Shown: positions 1 through 8,048, numbered from the stretch's first letter. The stretch is DNA of 64,000 bases from an uncultured Oscillibacter sp. (GCA_910583785.1 CAJTZK010000010.1:1-64000); one strand, 5' to 3'. Numbers and translations are program-made. The notes: generated by a model from the letters alone, not told the origin.

Positions 1-963
1 CCCCACGTCAACGGGGAAGTCCGCCAGCGGGTGCTGGAAGCCATTCGGCAGCTGGGCTACATCTCCCCCCGGGAGGTTTACCGGCGGCAGGCAGACGCTG
101 CCATCCGGCCCCTGACCCTGGGGGTTCTGCTGCCCAATTGGGAGGGCCAGTTCCGCACGGAAGTGACGGAGGGCGTCCGTCAGGCATGCGAAGAACTGGA
201 GGAATCTAAGGTGCGGGTGCTGGTCCGCCGCTGCGAGACGGACCTGCCCCAAGAGGCGGTGGAGCTGCTGGAGGCTATGAAGACGGAGGGAGCGGAAGGC
301 TTTGCGGTCTGCGCTGTCAACGACCCAACAATTCAAAATTGGATTGCAGCCAGCGTGGAAGAAGGAATCCCCTGCGTTACCTTCAACTCCGACCTGCCGG
401 AGAGCGGGCGGCTGTGCTTTGTGGGCCAGGACATCCGCCAGGCGGGCCGGGTGGCCGCGGGGCTGCTGTTCAAGTGCGTTGACCGCCAAGGTCCCATCCT
501 GGCCACCGCCGGAAACCTGAAGTTCGACGGCCACCGCCAGCGGCTGGACGGCTTCCGGGAGCGGCTGGCGGAACTTGGCTTCCCGGCGGAGCAGATCATT
601 GTCCGGGAAACTTATAACGACTATGAGACGACCCTCCGAGTGGTTTCCGAGTCCCTGGAGAACTGGCCGGACCTGCGGGGGATATATATGGCCAACCTCA
701 GCGTTTCCGGCTGCTGCGCTGCTATCCAGCGGGCCGGAATGACCGGCCGGGTCCACGTGGTCTGCCACGACGTCAACGAGACCGTCCGGCAGCTCATACA
801 TTCCGGCGCAGTGGACTTCACGATACCCCAGGATCTGACGCGCCAAGGACACGCCCCACTCCTGCTGCTAAGGGATCATCTGCGCAAAAAAAAGCCCCTG
901 GAATCCGGGCAATTCCAAGGGCAGATTAATATTCTTTGTATGGAAAACCTTGAAGGGCAGTGA
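1..963 (+). CDS. LacI-family transcriptional regulator, 5' truncated by window edge
   Basis: The reading frame is open from base 1, so the N-terminus lies outside the window. The first visible residues (PHVNGEVRQRVLEAIRQLGY) match the end of a LacI helix-turn-helix and hinge region. The rest is a periplasmic-binding-protein-like sugar sensor domain: the LTLGVLLPNW entry strand near residue 39, a GHRQRLDGF segment typical of PBP effector domains, and an HVVCHDVNE stretch near the C-terminus. LacI proteins bind operator DNA and release it on binding a sugar. The target here is unknown; no catabolic gene follows directly. The gene ends in TGA and is followed by a non-coding stretch with hairpins, so it looks like the last gene of its unit. 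Confidence 0.88.
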   Translation, partial: PHVNGEVRQRVLEAIRQLGYISPREVYRRQADAAIRPLTLGVLLPNWEGQFRTEVTEGVRQACEELEESKVRVLVRRCETDLPQEAVELLEAMKTEGAEGFAVCAVNDPTIQNWIAASVEEGIPCVTFNSDLPESGRLCFVGQDIRQAGRVAAGLLFKCVDRQGPILATAGNLKFDGHRQRLDGFRERLAELGFPAEQIIVRETYNDYETTLRVVSESLENWPDLRGIYMANLSVSGCCAAIQRAGMTGRVHVVCHDVNETVRQLIHSGAVDFTIPQDLTRQGHAPLLLLRDHLRKKKPLESGQFQGQINILCMENLEGQ

Positions 964-1125
964 AGAACAGTGGCTGTTTTGCACAAATAAAAGCAGCTCT
1001 ATTTGTTATAATAAACAAAAAACGGGGGCTCACTTTCATGTAAGTCATTTAAACTACCTCTGGACTTTTTTCGAAGACGTGGTATCCTAACAGACACAAT
1101 CATGAGTGAAAAGGAGGGATGTTGC

Positions 1126-1215
1126 GTGTTTAGATGGTTTCAGGGGCTTGTCAGCATCCGGCTTCAAGAGCTGAATCAGATCCACATCAAGTTACACAAT
1201 GACGCAGACCGTTAA
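1126..1215 (+). CDS. Candidate 29-residue small protein
   Basis: A GTG-initiated ORF of 29 codons preceded by a strong Shine-Dalgarno sequence (AAGGAGGGA at 1111-1119, 6-nt spacing) and ending in TAA. It starts MFRWFQGLVSIRLQELNQ and ends NDADR: an amphipathic, aromatic-rich N-terminal half and a polar C-terminus. A possible promoter lies upstream (TGGACT about 1063, 16-nt spacer, TATCCT about 1085). A good intrinsic terminator follows 26 nt after the stop. The promoter-RBS-ORF-terminator layout suggests a real short transcript, but I recognise no family. It could be a small membrane-active or regulatory peptide, or the RNA itself may be the product. Confidence 0.45.
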   Translation: MFRWFQGLVSIRLQELNQIHIKLHNDADR

Positions 1216-1241
1216 GCCCCAAGCGTTTAAAATATGAACGG

Positions 1242-1285
1242 CTCCCGCTTTTCGATTAGAGATCTGAAAAGCGGGAGTTTCTCTG
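1242..1285 (+). terminator. Intrinsic terminator after the small ORF
   Basis: Perfect 12-bp arms CTCCCGCTTTTC (1242-1253) and GAAAAGCGGGAG (1266-1277), a 12-nt loop, then TTTCTCT. Confidence 0.8.
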
Positions 1286-1400
1286 TCTTGAAAGCCTTAC
1301 AGTGGCGGGGCTTTCAAGATCGTCGTATGATAAATTTGTACGACACCTCATCAAGCTTTGAGATAGTTAAAGTGCGGCAATCAGCTTTAATTGCCGCACT
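1286..1400. repeat. Three further consecutive hairpins
   Basis: Three inverted repeats follow the terminator: TCTTGAAAGCC/GGCTTTCAAGA (1286-1296 and 1309-1319), GTCGTA/TACGAC (1322-1327 and 1339-1344) and AGTGCGGCAAT/ATTGCCGCACT (1371-1381 and 1390-1400). The first and last have perfect 11-bp arms. Function unknown. The last could act as a terminator, though its T-run is poor. Confidence 0.6.
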
Positions 1401-1771
1401 CTAATAGTACTCTGAACGGTTATTTGGTTGTTGTCCTTATGCGGGGTGGCTTGGGTCCGCCCTTACAAGGCGTTTGGCTGAAAGGAAGCCGGGCGCAGGG
1501 GAATGGGCCAGCCGTCCAGCCGTATAGAAAAAGGAATTCTGAAAAAACACCTGGCACTGGAGATTATCCAAAAGCTAATTCCGCCGCCAGGCCGATGGAA
1601 GCTCTTGCCTGTCCCTTCCCCCCCCTCGTCCCCCGCAGGGACGGGTCCTGCCGCAACCCGGTGAAGTGGCTGCGGTGGGGAAAGGAGGAAGGCCGCAAAA
1701 CCGGGCGGCACAGGGCTATTCCATCCCTCATCATATCCGCGCTTTCGCCTGCCCGTGGGGGCGGGCGGAGT
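1401..1771. other. Intergenic stretch with a possible gene remnant
   Basis: No convincing gene. A short plus-strand frame (ATG 1503 to TGA 1664, 53 codons) contains the protein-like segment SRIEKGILKKHLALEIIQKL followed by proline-rich low-complexity sequence. It may be the remnant of a mobile-element or phage gene, but I cannot assign it. The remainder is GC-rich and unremarkable. Confidence 0.3.
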
Positions 1772-2386
1772 TTATGCCTCCGGCTCCGGCGGCTGCTCCA
1801 AATCCAGCACATACCGCTCATACGCATTAATAATGATGGTCTCCCCCCGCTGGAGCACCCGGGGGATATGAAATCCGTAATTCACATGGACGTGGCCATG
1901 GATCAAATACTTCGGCTGATACTTGTCCACAAGAGCTAGGAGGCTCTCAAACCCCTGATGGGCATAGTCCTCCCCGTCCCCATAGCCCAGCATAGGGGAG
2001 TGGGCCAGCACAATATCCACGCCTCCCGCCCGCCAGAGGCGGTACCGGAGCCGGCGGATGCGACGGGCCATCTGGGCCTCCGTGTACTGGTGGGGCCCGC
2101 CGCTATACTGGATGCTGCCCCCCAGGCCCAGGATACGGAGGCCCTTCACCGTCATCAGGCGGTCTTCCACGCAGTCGCAGCCCTCCGGCGGATGAAGATC
2201 GTAGGTTTTGTCGTGGTTCCCGTGGACGTAGAGCAGGGGCTTCCCCGTCATGGTCACCAGGAAGGTGAGATACTTGGAGCTCAGGTCCCCGCAGGAGAGG
2301 ATCAAGTCAATGCCGTCCAGGCGGCCCGGACGGTAGTAGTCCCACAGGTACTCGCTCTCTTTATCGGACAGTAACAGCAGTTTCAC
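1772..2386 (-). CDS. Calcineurin-like metallophosphoesterase
   Basis: A 204-aa protein with metallophosphoesterase metal-site motifs: GDLSS at residues 33-37, GNHD at 56-59, a conserved His in LAHSPMLG, and HGHVH near residue 165. The first motif is SDKE rather than the usual DxH, a variation seen in some family members. It would hydrolyse phosphoester bonds using two metal ions; the substrate is unknown. The GTG start overlaps the stop of the upstream ParB-like/BMP gene by 4 nt (GTGA), indicating one transcript and translational coupling. No signal peptide, so cytoplasmic. Confidence 0.85.
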   Translation of the reverse strand: MKLLLLSDKESEYLWDYYRPGRLDGIDLILSCGDLSSKYLTFLVTMTGKPLLYVHGNHDKTYDLHPPEGCDCVEDRLMTVKGLRILGLGGSIQYSGGPHQYTEAQMARRIRRLRYRLWRAGGVDIVLAHSPMLGYGDGEDYAHQGFESLLALVDKYQPKYLIHGHVHVNYGFHIPRVLQRGETIIINAYERYVLDLEQPPEPEA

Positions 2387-4284
2387 AGGATGGGGTCCTC
2401 CTTCTCTGGTGGAATGGCGTCCCGGTATACGCCCTGGAGCCGGGCGATGGGCCGGGCCATGGGCAGCAGGTCCTCATACTTGGGAATCTGGCCGTGGACG
2501 CAGCTAAGAAGGGTGTCCATGTGGAGGATTTTCTCCGGTGCGGCCTCCGGGAAGGGCTGGATGGATCCGTCGATGATGCCCTTCCGGAGGATGCCCGCCA
2601 GCTGGCGGACCCCGGCGGGCAGATCGTCCGCCAGGAGAATGTCCACCGCCCGGCTGTCCAGGCCCCACCAGTAGTTCACCGCCTGGCCCTCCGGCGCGGC
2701 CAGGGACTCCCAGCCGCCGCTGAGAATGCCCCGGATCAGGTTCGTGTAGACGTTGCCCCAGTGCCAGTAGGGGGAGGCCAGGGAGTGGAACTTCCCATCC
2801 TCAATGCGGCACAGGCCCCAGGGCTCCCGGATGCGGTCCGGCGTAGGAATGTCCCGGTTGGAAATCAGGGAGACTCCCTCCCACGCCAGGGCGTCCATGG
2901 CGTCCTCCTCCACGCAGGACCAGCGCAGGGTGATTTCCGCCCGGGGGTTCGTGAGCTGGGCCCCCAGGGCGAAGGCGTTGATACTGGCGGGGACGCCGAA
3001 GATGGGGTTGCTGGCCACATACCCGATGCGGCCGCTGCGGCTCAGGGCCCCGGCGATGGCCCCGGCGATGTACTTCGCCTCGTAGATGCGGCTGTAATAG
3101 GTGCGGACCCCGGCGTAGGGCATGGAGACGGAGCAGTTCAGGATGCGGACCTCCGGGTGCCGGGCCGCCGTCTTCCGGCAGGCCCCGATCAGCGGTGGCG
3201 TGATGGCGAAGAGAAGCTGGGCCCCGTGCCCGATGGCCTCCTCCATGGCGGCCTCCGCCTCCTCCCCGGGGTGGACGCCGTAAAAGGTCTGGGTGTCCAC
3301 CCGGCCCTCCAGGACGGTTTCCAGGTACTCCCGGCCCAGGTCGTGGGCCCGGGCCCAGTCGCTCTGGTCCGGCAGCTGGTCGCTGATGAAGGCCACGCTG
3401 AGGCGGCCCAGCTGTTTGGGCTTGAAGAGGCGGCCCAGGAGGTTTTCTTCCTTGGCCTCCGGCGTGTCCGTGCGGACGGCGATGGGCTCCGAGAGGGCCT
3501 TGACGTCCGCCCAGACGGCTTTGACGCTTTTGAGAAGCTCGGCCTGGGACAGGGCGATCAGGTCGCGGAAGCTGTAGACCTTCAGCCATACCAGCATGGC
3601 GTCCGCCACGGTAATGGGCAGCTCCCCGCCCCCCAGCTTCAAAAAGGGCTCCTGGAAATAGGTGTAGCCCGCGGCGAAGCGGCGGCGCTCGTCCTCCGTC
3701 CACACGTGGTCCGGCTCAAAGCCCAGGGCCTTCTGGAGCTTGACAAAGCTCCCCGCCTGGGTGAAGCGGGTGCGGTACAGCTTCGTCTTGGGGAAGGCCT
3801 GCATAAAGTCGTAGTAGGCCGCCACCGCCGGGTCCTCCGTCCAGACGGGGATCATGCGGATGACATAGGCGGGAATGGTGGGCGCGCCGTAGCTCCTGAG
3901 GACGCTGACCCGCTTGTTCCCCTCCTGGATGTAAAAGCGGCCGAAATACTCATAGCACCGGATGGGGTCCCGGATGCCCTCGTCGCCCAGGTGGGCCTCG
4001 CAGAGGCTGACCCACTTCCCGGCAAACTCCGAGTCCGGGTCCAGCAGGGGCAGGAAGTCCGCCGAGAAGGCGGAGCGGCGTCCCGCCGTCTTGGTGCCCG
4101 CGATCTGGCTAATAGGGATTTCCATGACCCCCAGCTCCGTCTGGCCCGCCACCATGGAGTCGCTGATGATTTCGTCCAGAACCTGGGGATAGGGATAGCG
4201 GCCCCGGAGCAGGGCTTCCTTATAGGCTTTGCGGCCCTGCTTCAGGGCGGCGGCGTATTGGCTCATTGCCTCCTGGTGGCTCAT
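2383..4284 (-). CDS. ParB-like domain fused to a BMP-family (PnrA-type) ligand-binding domain
   Basis: A 633-aa protein. Start chosen at 4284 because GGGAGGA lies 6-7 nt upstream; an in-frame alternative at 4314 would add ten residues and lacks an RBS. The N-terminal ~150 residues resemble the ParB/sulfiredoxin fold, with the nucleotide-contact loop EGNKRVSVLR at 121-130. From about residue 290 the sequence matches the basic-membrane-protein (BMP/PnrA/Med) purine-nucleoside-binding family (GRLSVAFISD, then GYVASNPIFGVPASINAFAL). BMP proteins are normally lipoproteins of ABC importers, but this one has no signal peptide or lipobox, so a cytoplasmic sensor role is inferred. The gene overlaps the downstream metallophosphoesterase by 4 nt. 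No ABC permease is nearby. Confidence 0.8.
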   Translation of the reverse strand: MSHQEAMSQYAAALKQGRKAYKEALLRGRYPYPQVLDEIISDSMVAGQTELGVMEIPISQIAGTKTAGRRSAFSADFLPLLDPDSEFAGKWVSLCEAHLGDEGIRDPIRCYEYFGRFYIQEGNKRVSVLRSYGAPTIPAYVIRMIPVWTEDPAVAAYYDFMQAFPKTKLYRTRFTQAGSFVKLQKALGFEPDHVWTEDERRRFAAGYTYFQEPFLKLGGGELPITVADAMLVWLKVYSFRDLIALSQAELLKSVKAVWADVKALSEPIAVRTDTPEAKEENLLGRLFKPKQLGRLSVAFISDQLPDQSDWARAHDLGREYLETVLEGRVDTQTFYGVHPGEEAEAAMEEAIGHGAQLLFAITPPLIGACRKTAARHPEVRILNCSVSMPYAGVRTYYSRIYEAKYIAGAIAGALSRSGRIGYVASNPIFGVPASINAFALGAQLTNPRAEITLRWSCVEEDAMDALAWEGVSLISNRDIPTPDRIREPWGLCRIEDGKFHSLASPYWHWGNVYTNLIRGILSGGWESLAAPEGQAVNYWWGLDSRAVDILLADDLPAGVRQLAGILRKGIIDGSIQPFPEAAPEKILHMDTLLSCVHGQIPKYEDLLPMARPIARLQGVYRDAIPPEKEDPIL

Positions 4285-4436
4285 ATGGATGTCCTCCCTC
4301 GCGCGTTCAAACAATGTGGTTTCAGGGCATTATTGTACCCTGCCGCCCCGGAAATTACAAGGGCATTTTCGCCAAAAGCCCGGGAGGCCCGGGGCCGGCT
4401 TTGCAGCGGGAGGACGGTTTTCCGCCGGGCCTGTTT

Positions 4437-4452
4437 CTTACAAAAATGTAAG
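4437..4452 (+). promoter_or_regulatory. BceR-type operator upstream of bceAB
   Basis: Perfect palindrome CTTACA-AAAA-TGTAAG, matching the published BceR box pattern TNACA-N4-TGTAA. It lies about 30 nt upstream of the -35 region of the bceA promoter, the expected place for activation. A second half-like site (CTGTAAGACAG) follows near 4466. Confidence 0.75.
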
Positions 4453-4481
4453 CTGCGGGGGAAAACTGTAAGACAGGGCTA

Positions 4482-4510
4482 TGGCAGGGCGGGGCCCGCC
4501 CTGCTATAAT
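4482..4510 (+). promoter_or_regulatory. bceAB promoter
   Basis: TGGCAG (4482-4487), 17-nt spacer, TATAAT (4505-4510). The -35 is poor and the -10 perfect, as expected for an activator-dependent promoter. Confidence 0.65.
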
Positions 4511-4540
4511 TGCCTCATAACCCAAGAGGAGGAACCCCTT

Positions 4541-5308
4541 ATGTCTTTACTAGAAGTGCAGCACCTGCAAAAAATCTACACCACCCGCTTCGGCGGCAGC
4601 CAGGTCACGGCCCTGGCGGACGTGAACTTCTCCGTGGAGCCCGGGGAGTACGTGGCCATCATGGGCGAGTCCGGCTCTGGCAAGACCACCTTGCTGAATA
4701 TCCTGGCGGCCCTGGACCGCCCCACCGCCGGGGAAGTCTTCCTGAATGGGAAGGCCCTCTCCGACATCCGGGAGCGGGACCTGGCGGCGTTCCGCCGCTC
4801 CCACCTGGGCTTCGTGTTCCAGGACTTCAACCTGCTGGACACCTTCTCCCTTCAGGACAACATCTTCCTGCCCCTGGTCCTGGCGGGGAAGGACTACCGG
4901 GACATGAAAAAGAAAATCCAGCCCATCGCGGAGCAGCTGGGCATCGCCGGTATTCTGCCCAAGTATCCCTATGAGGTTTCCGGCGGGCAGAAGCAGCGCT
5001 GCGCCGTGGCCCGGGCCCTCATCACGGACCCCCAGATCGTCCTGGCCGACGAGCCCACCGGGGCGCTGGACTCCCGGGCCGCCGACAACCTGCTGGAGCT
5101 CTTCGGAGAAATTAACAAAGGGGGCCAGACCATCCTCATGGTCACCCACTCCGTGAAGGCCGCCAGCCACGCCGGGCGGGTGCTCTTCCTCCGGGACGGG
5201 CAGGTCTACCACCAGCTCTACCGGGGGACCCAGAGCGCCGAGGCCCAGTTCGCCAAGATCTCCGACACCCTGACGGTGCTGACGCAAGGCGGTGAGCCCC
5301 GTGCGTAA
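4541..5308 (+). CDS. bceA: BceA-type ABC transporter ATP-binding protein
   Basis: A 255-aa ABC ATPase. Start at ATG 4541 after AAGAGGAGGA; an upstream in-frame GTG/ATG extension would overlap the promoter. Walker A GESGSGKT at 42-49, Q-loop in VFQDFN near 93-97, signature VSGGQKQR at 146-153, Walker B ending LADEPTGALD near 168-177. It belongs to the MacB/BceA class that pairs with FtsX-like permeases and protects the cell wall from peptide antibiotics such as bacitracin. It overlaps bceB by 17 nt. Regulation is probably through the BceR-type box upstream; no bceRS pair adjoins it. Confidence 0.9.
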   Translation: MSLLEVQHLQKIYTTRFGGSQVTALADVNFSVEPGEYVAIMGESGSGKTTLLNILAALDRPTAGEVFLNGKALSDIRERDLAAFRRSHLGFVFQDFNLLDTFSLQDNIFLPLVLAGKDYRDMKKKIQPIAEQLGIAGILPKYPYEVSGGQKQRCAVARALITDPQIVLADEPTGALDSRAADNLLELFGEINKGGQTILMVTHSVKAASHAGRVLFLRDGQVYHQLYRGTQSAEAQFAKISDTLTVLTQGGEPRA

Positions 5309-7295
5309 GTCCGGCTTCTTCCCCCGCCTGGCCCTGGTGAATCTGGCCAGAAACGGGCGGTTTTACGGCCCCTACCTCCTCTCCTGCGTGGTGACGGCGG
5401 CTATGTACTACATTTTGCTGTTTCTGGCCTATAACGAGGGGCTGGACAGTGTCCGGGGGGCCATGTACCTCAAGAGCTTCGCCGGGGTGGGCTGCTTCGT
5501 GGCGGCGGGCCTGGCGGCGGTAATCCTGCTCTACGCCAACAGTTTTGTCATGAAGCGCCGCCAGCGGGAGCTGGGGCTCTACAACATCTTAGGGCTGGAA
5601 AAGAGGCACATCGCCCGGATGTGCTTCTGGGAGACCGTGTTCTGCGCCGCCGTCACCCTGGCGGGGGGCCTTCTACTGGGCATCCTGTTTTCCAAGGCGG
5701 TCATCCTGCTCCTTTTAAAGCTGGCCCGCGTCCCCGCCCAGTTCGGCATGGAAATTTCCACCCGGGGCATTTGGGAAACCGCGGCGCTCTTCGGCGCGCT
5801 GTTCCTGTTCACCCTTGCGCGAAATCTATGGAGCGTCAGCCGGGCCAAGCCGGTGGATCTGCTCCACAGCGCCTCCGCCGGGGAGCGGGAGCCGAAAACG
5901 AAATGGCTGCTGGTTATCCTGGGGGTGCTGACCCTGGGAGGCGGATACTTCATCGCCATCGCCACCCAGAACCCCATTGAGGCCATGCTGTTCTTTTTCG
6001 GGGCGGTGTTCCTGGTCATCATTGGCACGTACTGTCTGTTCACCGCCGGGTCCATCGCCATTTTAAAGCGCCTCCGGGCCAACCCGAAATTTTACTACCA
6101 GACCCGGCATTTCACCGCCGTCTCCGGCCTTCTTTACCGGATGAAGCAGAACGCCGTGGGCCTGGCCAGCATCTGCATCCTCTCCACCATGGTGCTGGTG
6201 ACGGTCTCCACCACCATCGCCATGAACATCGGCCTGGAGAACTCCCTGAATGAGATGTACCCTTATGACATCGAGTTCCTCCAGGACCTGGAAAACCAGC
6301 CGGGGGACCCCATGGACCGCTTGCGGGAGGTGGAGGCTGCCGCCAACGCCTCCGGGGGCTTTACCGATTCCCGGTACTACACCCGCTATTGGGTCTACTG
6401 CGGCGTTCGGGGCAGTGAGATTTCCCTGAACCTGGATCAGAACTGCCTGCGGGCGGAGTTGGAGGTGGTGACGGCGGAGGACTACAGCCGCCTCACCGGA
6501 AAGAATGTCATTCTGGCTCCGGACGAGGTGCTGGCCTGTTCGAAGGGCCCGGCGGATTTCCCGGCGGACTTCACCGTCTCCGCGAACTTTGGCGAGGCGG
6601 GCCTGTCCTTCCACGTCCGGGAGGAAATCACGGAGGTCATCCGCCACGCGACCAACACGCTGCTGGGCTCTGAGGAATCGTCGCTGTTCCTGGTGGTGGC
6701 GGACCGGGAGACGGCGGAGACGCTCATGGACCTGGATACCTCCCGCAGCGCCCGGCAGTTCCGGGTGCAGATGAATCTGGCGGGGGAGGATTATGAGGAA
6801 AAGCTGGCCCAGACGGAGCGGCTTGTCCTCGAGCTGAGCAAGCGGGACGACGGCGTGAGCTTCACCAGCAAGCAGGACAATGCCCAGGAGTTCTACGCCA
6901 TGTACGGCGGGTTCCTGTTCCTGGGGGTCTTCCTGGGGCTCCTCTTCCTTCTGGCCACCGTCCTTATCATCTACTATAAGCAGATCTCCGAGGGCTGCGA
7001 GGACCAGCGCCGCTTTTTAATCCTCCGCCAGGTGGGCATGAGCGAAAAGGAGATCAACGCCTCCATCCACAGCCAGATTCTGCTGGTGTTCTTTCTGCCC
7101 CTGGGGGCGGCGGCGCTCCATGTGTTCATGGCCTTCCCCATGCTCTCCAGAATGATGGAGCTGTTCAACCTCCACGACGGGAAGCTCTTCGTCCTCTGCA
7201 CGGCGGGAACCCTGGCGGTGTTCTGCCTGATCTACGCCCTGGTCTTCGCCTGGACGGCCCGGGCTTACAGCCGCCTGGTGGGCGCAAACAGCTGA
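5292..7295 (+). CDS. bceB: BceB-type FtsX-like ABC permease
   Basis: A 667-aa membrane protein, usual length for BceB. GTG start at 5292 (another GTG at 5301 is possible), overlapping bceA. The N-terminal transmembrane segment and a group of further helices occupy residues 1-320. A large, mostly hydrophilic extracellular region (about 325-535) is followed by the last three helices (about 540-665). This large loop between helices 7 and 8 is the family hallmark and interacts with the sensor kinase in known Bce systems. Substrate is unknown; antimicrobial peptides are expected from the family. A terminator follows. Confidence 0.88.
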   Translation: MSPVRKSGFFPRLALVNLARNGRFYGPYLLSCVVTAAMYYILLFLAYNEGLDSVRGAMYLKSFAGVGCFVAAGLAAVILLYANSFVMKRRQRELGLYNILGLEKRHIARMCFWETVFCAAVTLAGGLLLGILFSKAVILLLLKLARVPAQFGMEISTRGIWETAALFGALFLFTLARNLWSVSRAKPVDLLHSASAGEREPKTKWLLVILGVLTLGGGYFIAIATQNPIEAMLFFFGAVFLVIIGTYCLFTAGSIAILKRLRANPKFYYQTRHFTAVSGLLYRMKQNAVGLASICILSTMVLVTVSTTIAMNIGLENSLNEMYPYDIEFLQDLENQPGDPMDRLREVEAAANASGGFTDSRYYTRYWVYCGVRGSEISLNLDQNCLRAELEVVTAEDYSRLTGKNVILAPDEVLACSKGPADFPADFTVSANFGEAGLSFHVREEITEVIRHATNTLLGSEESSLFLVVADRETAETLMDLDTSRSARQFRVQMNLAGEDYEEKLAQTERLVLELSKRDDGVSFTSKQDNAQEFYAMYGGFLFLGVFLGLLFLLATVLIIYYKQISEGCEDQRRFLILRQVGMSEKEINASIHSQILLVFFLPLGAAALHVFMAFPMLSRMMELFNLHDGKLFVLCTAGTLAVFCLIYALVFAWTARAYSRLVGANS

Positions 7296-7311
7296 GCCCT
7301 CTCTTTTCAGA

Positions 7312-7352
7312 CCCCGCCGGTCAGGATAAGCCCTCCGGCGGGGCCCGATTTT
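7312..7352 (+). terminator. Terminator after bceB
   Basis: CCCCGCCGG (7312-7320) pairs with CCGGCGGGG (7335-7343), followed by CCCGATTTTAA. Confidence 0.6.
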
Positions 7353-7444
7353 AATCTGTCGAAACCGTTAGATTTCAGAAAGACTCTGGACACATTTCTG
7401 TGTTACGCTGGGCATAGAAAAAGGGCCCCTGGCGGGCCCGGAAT

Positions 7445-7473
7445 TTGACAAGATACGGCGTCGGTGCTATGAT
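7445..7473 (+). promoter_or_regulatory. Consensus sigma-A promoter of the small hydrophobic ORF
   Basis: TTGACA (7445-7450), exactly 17 nt, TATGAT (7468-7473). It predicts a leader of about 60 nt before the ORF at 7542. Confidence 0.8.
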
Positions 7474-7541
7474 GACATGCAAAAGGACGCTGCTGCATAA
7501 AAAGGCGGTTGGCCGCTCCCTTGCGAAAGGGGGTGAGGCGG

Positions 7542-7637
7542 ATGGGAAACGGGCGCTGGATGAAAGTCCTGCGCTATACGGTGTCGCTGGCGGCGGTATT
7601 GCTGCTGCTGGCGTACTTAGCCCCAAAAGCGTGTTGA
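7542..7637 (+). CDS. Small hydrophobic protein, candidate type I toxin
   Basis: A 31-codon ORF (ATG to TGA) with Shine-Dalgarno AAAGGGGGTGAGG just upstream. The product is a short basic N-terminus (MGNGRWMKVLRY), one hydrophobic helix of about 16 residues (SLAAVLLLLAYLA), then PKAC. This size and topology match membrane-active peptides of type I toxin-antitoxin loci, although the sequence is not one of the families I know (TxpA/BsrG, Fst/Ldr). A consensus promoter drives it, and a second consensus promoter on the opposite strand at 7728-7755 points back into its 3' end. An inverted repeat GTTGACCG/CGGTCAAC (7633-7640 and 7658-7665) overlaps the stop. Confidence 0.6.
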   Translation: MGNGRWMKVLRYTVSLAAVLLLLAYLAPKAC

Positions 7638-7679
7638 CCGCTCGGCTGGCTCCCGAACGGTCAACATAGGATTTCTATG
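7633..7679. repeat. Hairpins at the overlap of the convergent transcripts
   Basis: GTTGACCG (7633-7640)/CGGTCAAC (7658-7665) followed by CATAG (7665-7669)/CTATG (7675-7679). They would fold in both the sense and the antisense RNA and could act as terminator or loop-loop contact sites. Confidence 0.5.
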
Positions 7680-7727
7680 CTTGAACAGTAGGGGCTGATC
7701 GCCATGCAACAGCGCCCTTCTATATTC

Positions 7728-7755
7728 ATTATACCCAAATTCGCCGCCTTGTCAA
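7728..7755 (-). promoter_or_regulatory. Antisense promoter opposing the small ORF
   Basis: On the minus strand TTGACA (complement of 7750-7755), 16 nt, TATAAT (complement of 7728-7733). Transcription would begin near 7721 and run into the 3' end of the small hydrophobic ORF. No good minus-strand ORF fits this transcript, so its product is probably an RNA antitoxin. Confidence 0.65.
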
Positions 7756-7910
7756 TGGGGACAGGGCGGTTCTTCTTCTCCCCGGAAAGGGGCAAAAATG
7801 ACGAGAGATTACAAAACTGTACCCCTTTTGTAACTTCCTTTTCCAGCAAATGGTGTATGCTTACAAATAACATACCGGGGTCCGCTTTGGAAAAAATCTT
7901 CCGGCCCCCC

Positions 7911-7956
7911 TTGACAAGCTGTACTAACTGTATTATTATTGCTAATACGATAGTAC
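7911..7956 (+). promoter_or_regulatory. Promoter and inverted-repeat operator of the glycosyltransferase operon
   Basis: TTGACA (7911-7916), 17 nt, TATTAT (7934-7939). An inverted repeat GTACTA (7921-7926)/TAGTAC (7951-7956) brackets the -10, so a repressor of the GntR or similar class may bind here. The leader is about 100 nt. The interval 7756-7910 between this site and the antisense promoter holds nothing recognisable. Confidence 0.6.
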
Positions 7957-8048
7957 AATAACACAGGAGGGAAATTTTTTCAAAGCCTTTGAAGAATTCC
8001 CCCCGGCTGTCCCGTAATATACTTGAGACATGAGAAGCGAGGTCTGAC

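Noticed and set aside
1391..1939. 182-aa plus-strand ORF
   Set aside because: Proline/glycine/arginine-rich, overlaps the metallophosphoesterase gene antisense, no motif.
2494..4509. 671-aa open frame on the plus strand
   Set aside because: It is the complement of the ParB-like/BMP gene; its translation is low-complexity (G/V/L/D/P-rich) with no motif, and it exists because GC-rich codon use keeps the opposite frame open.
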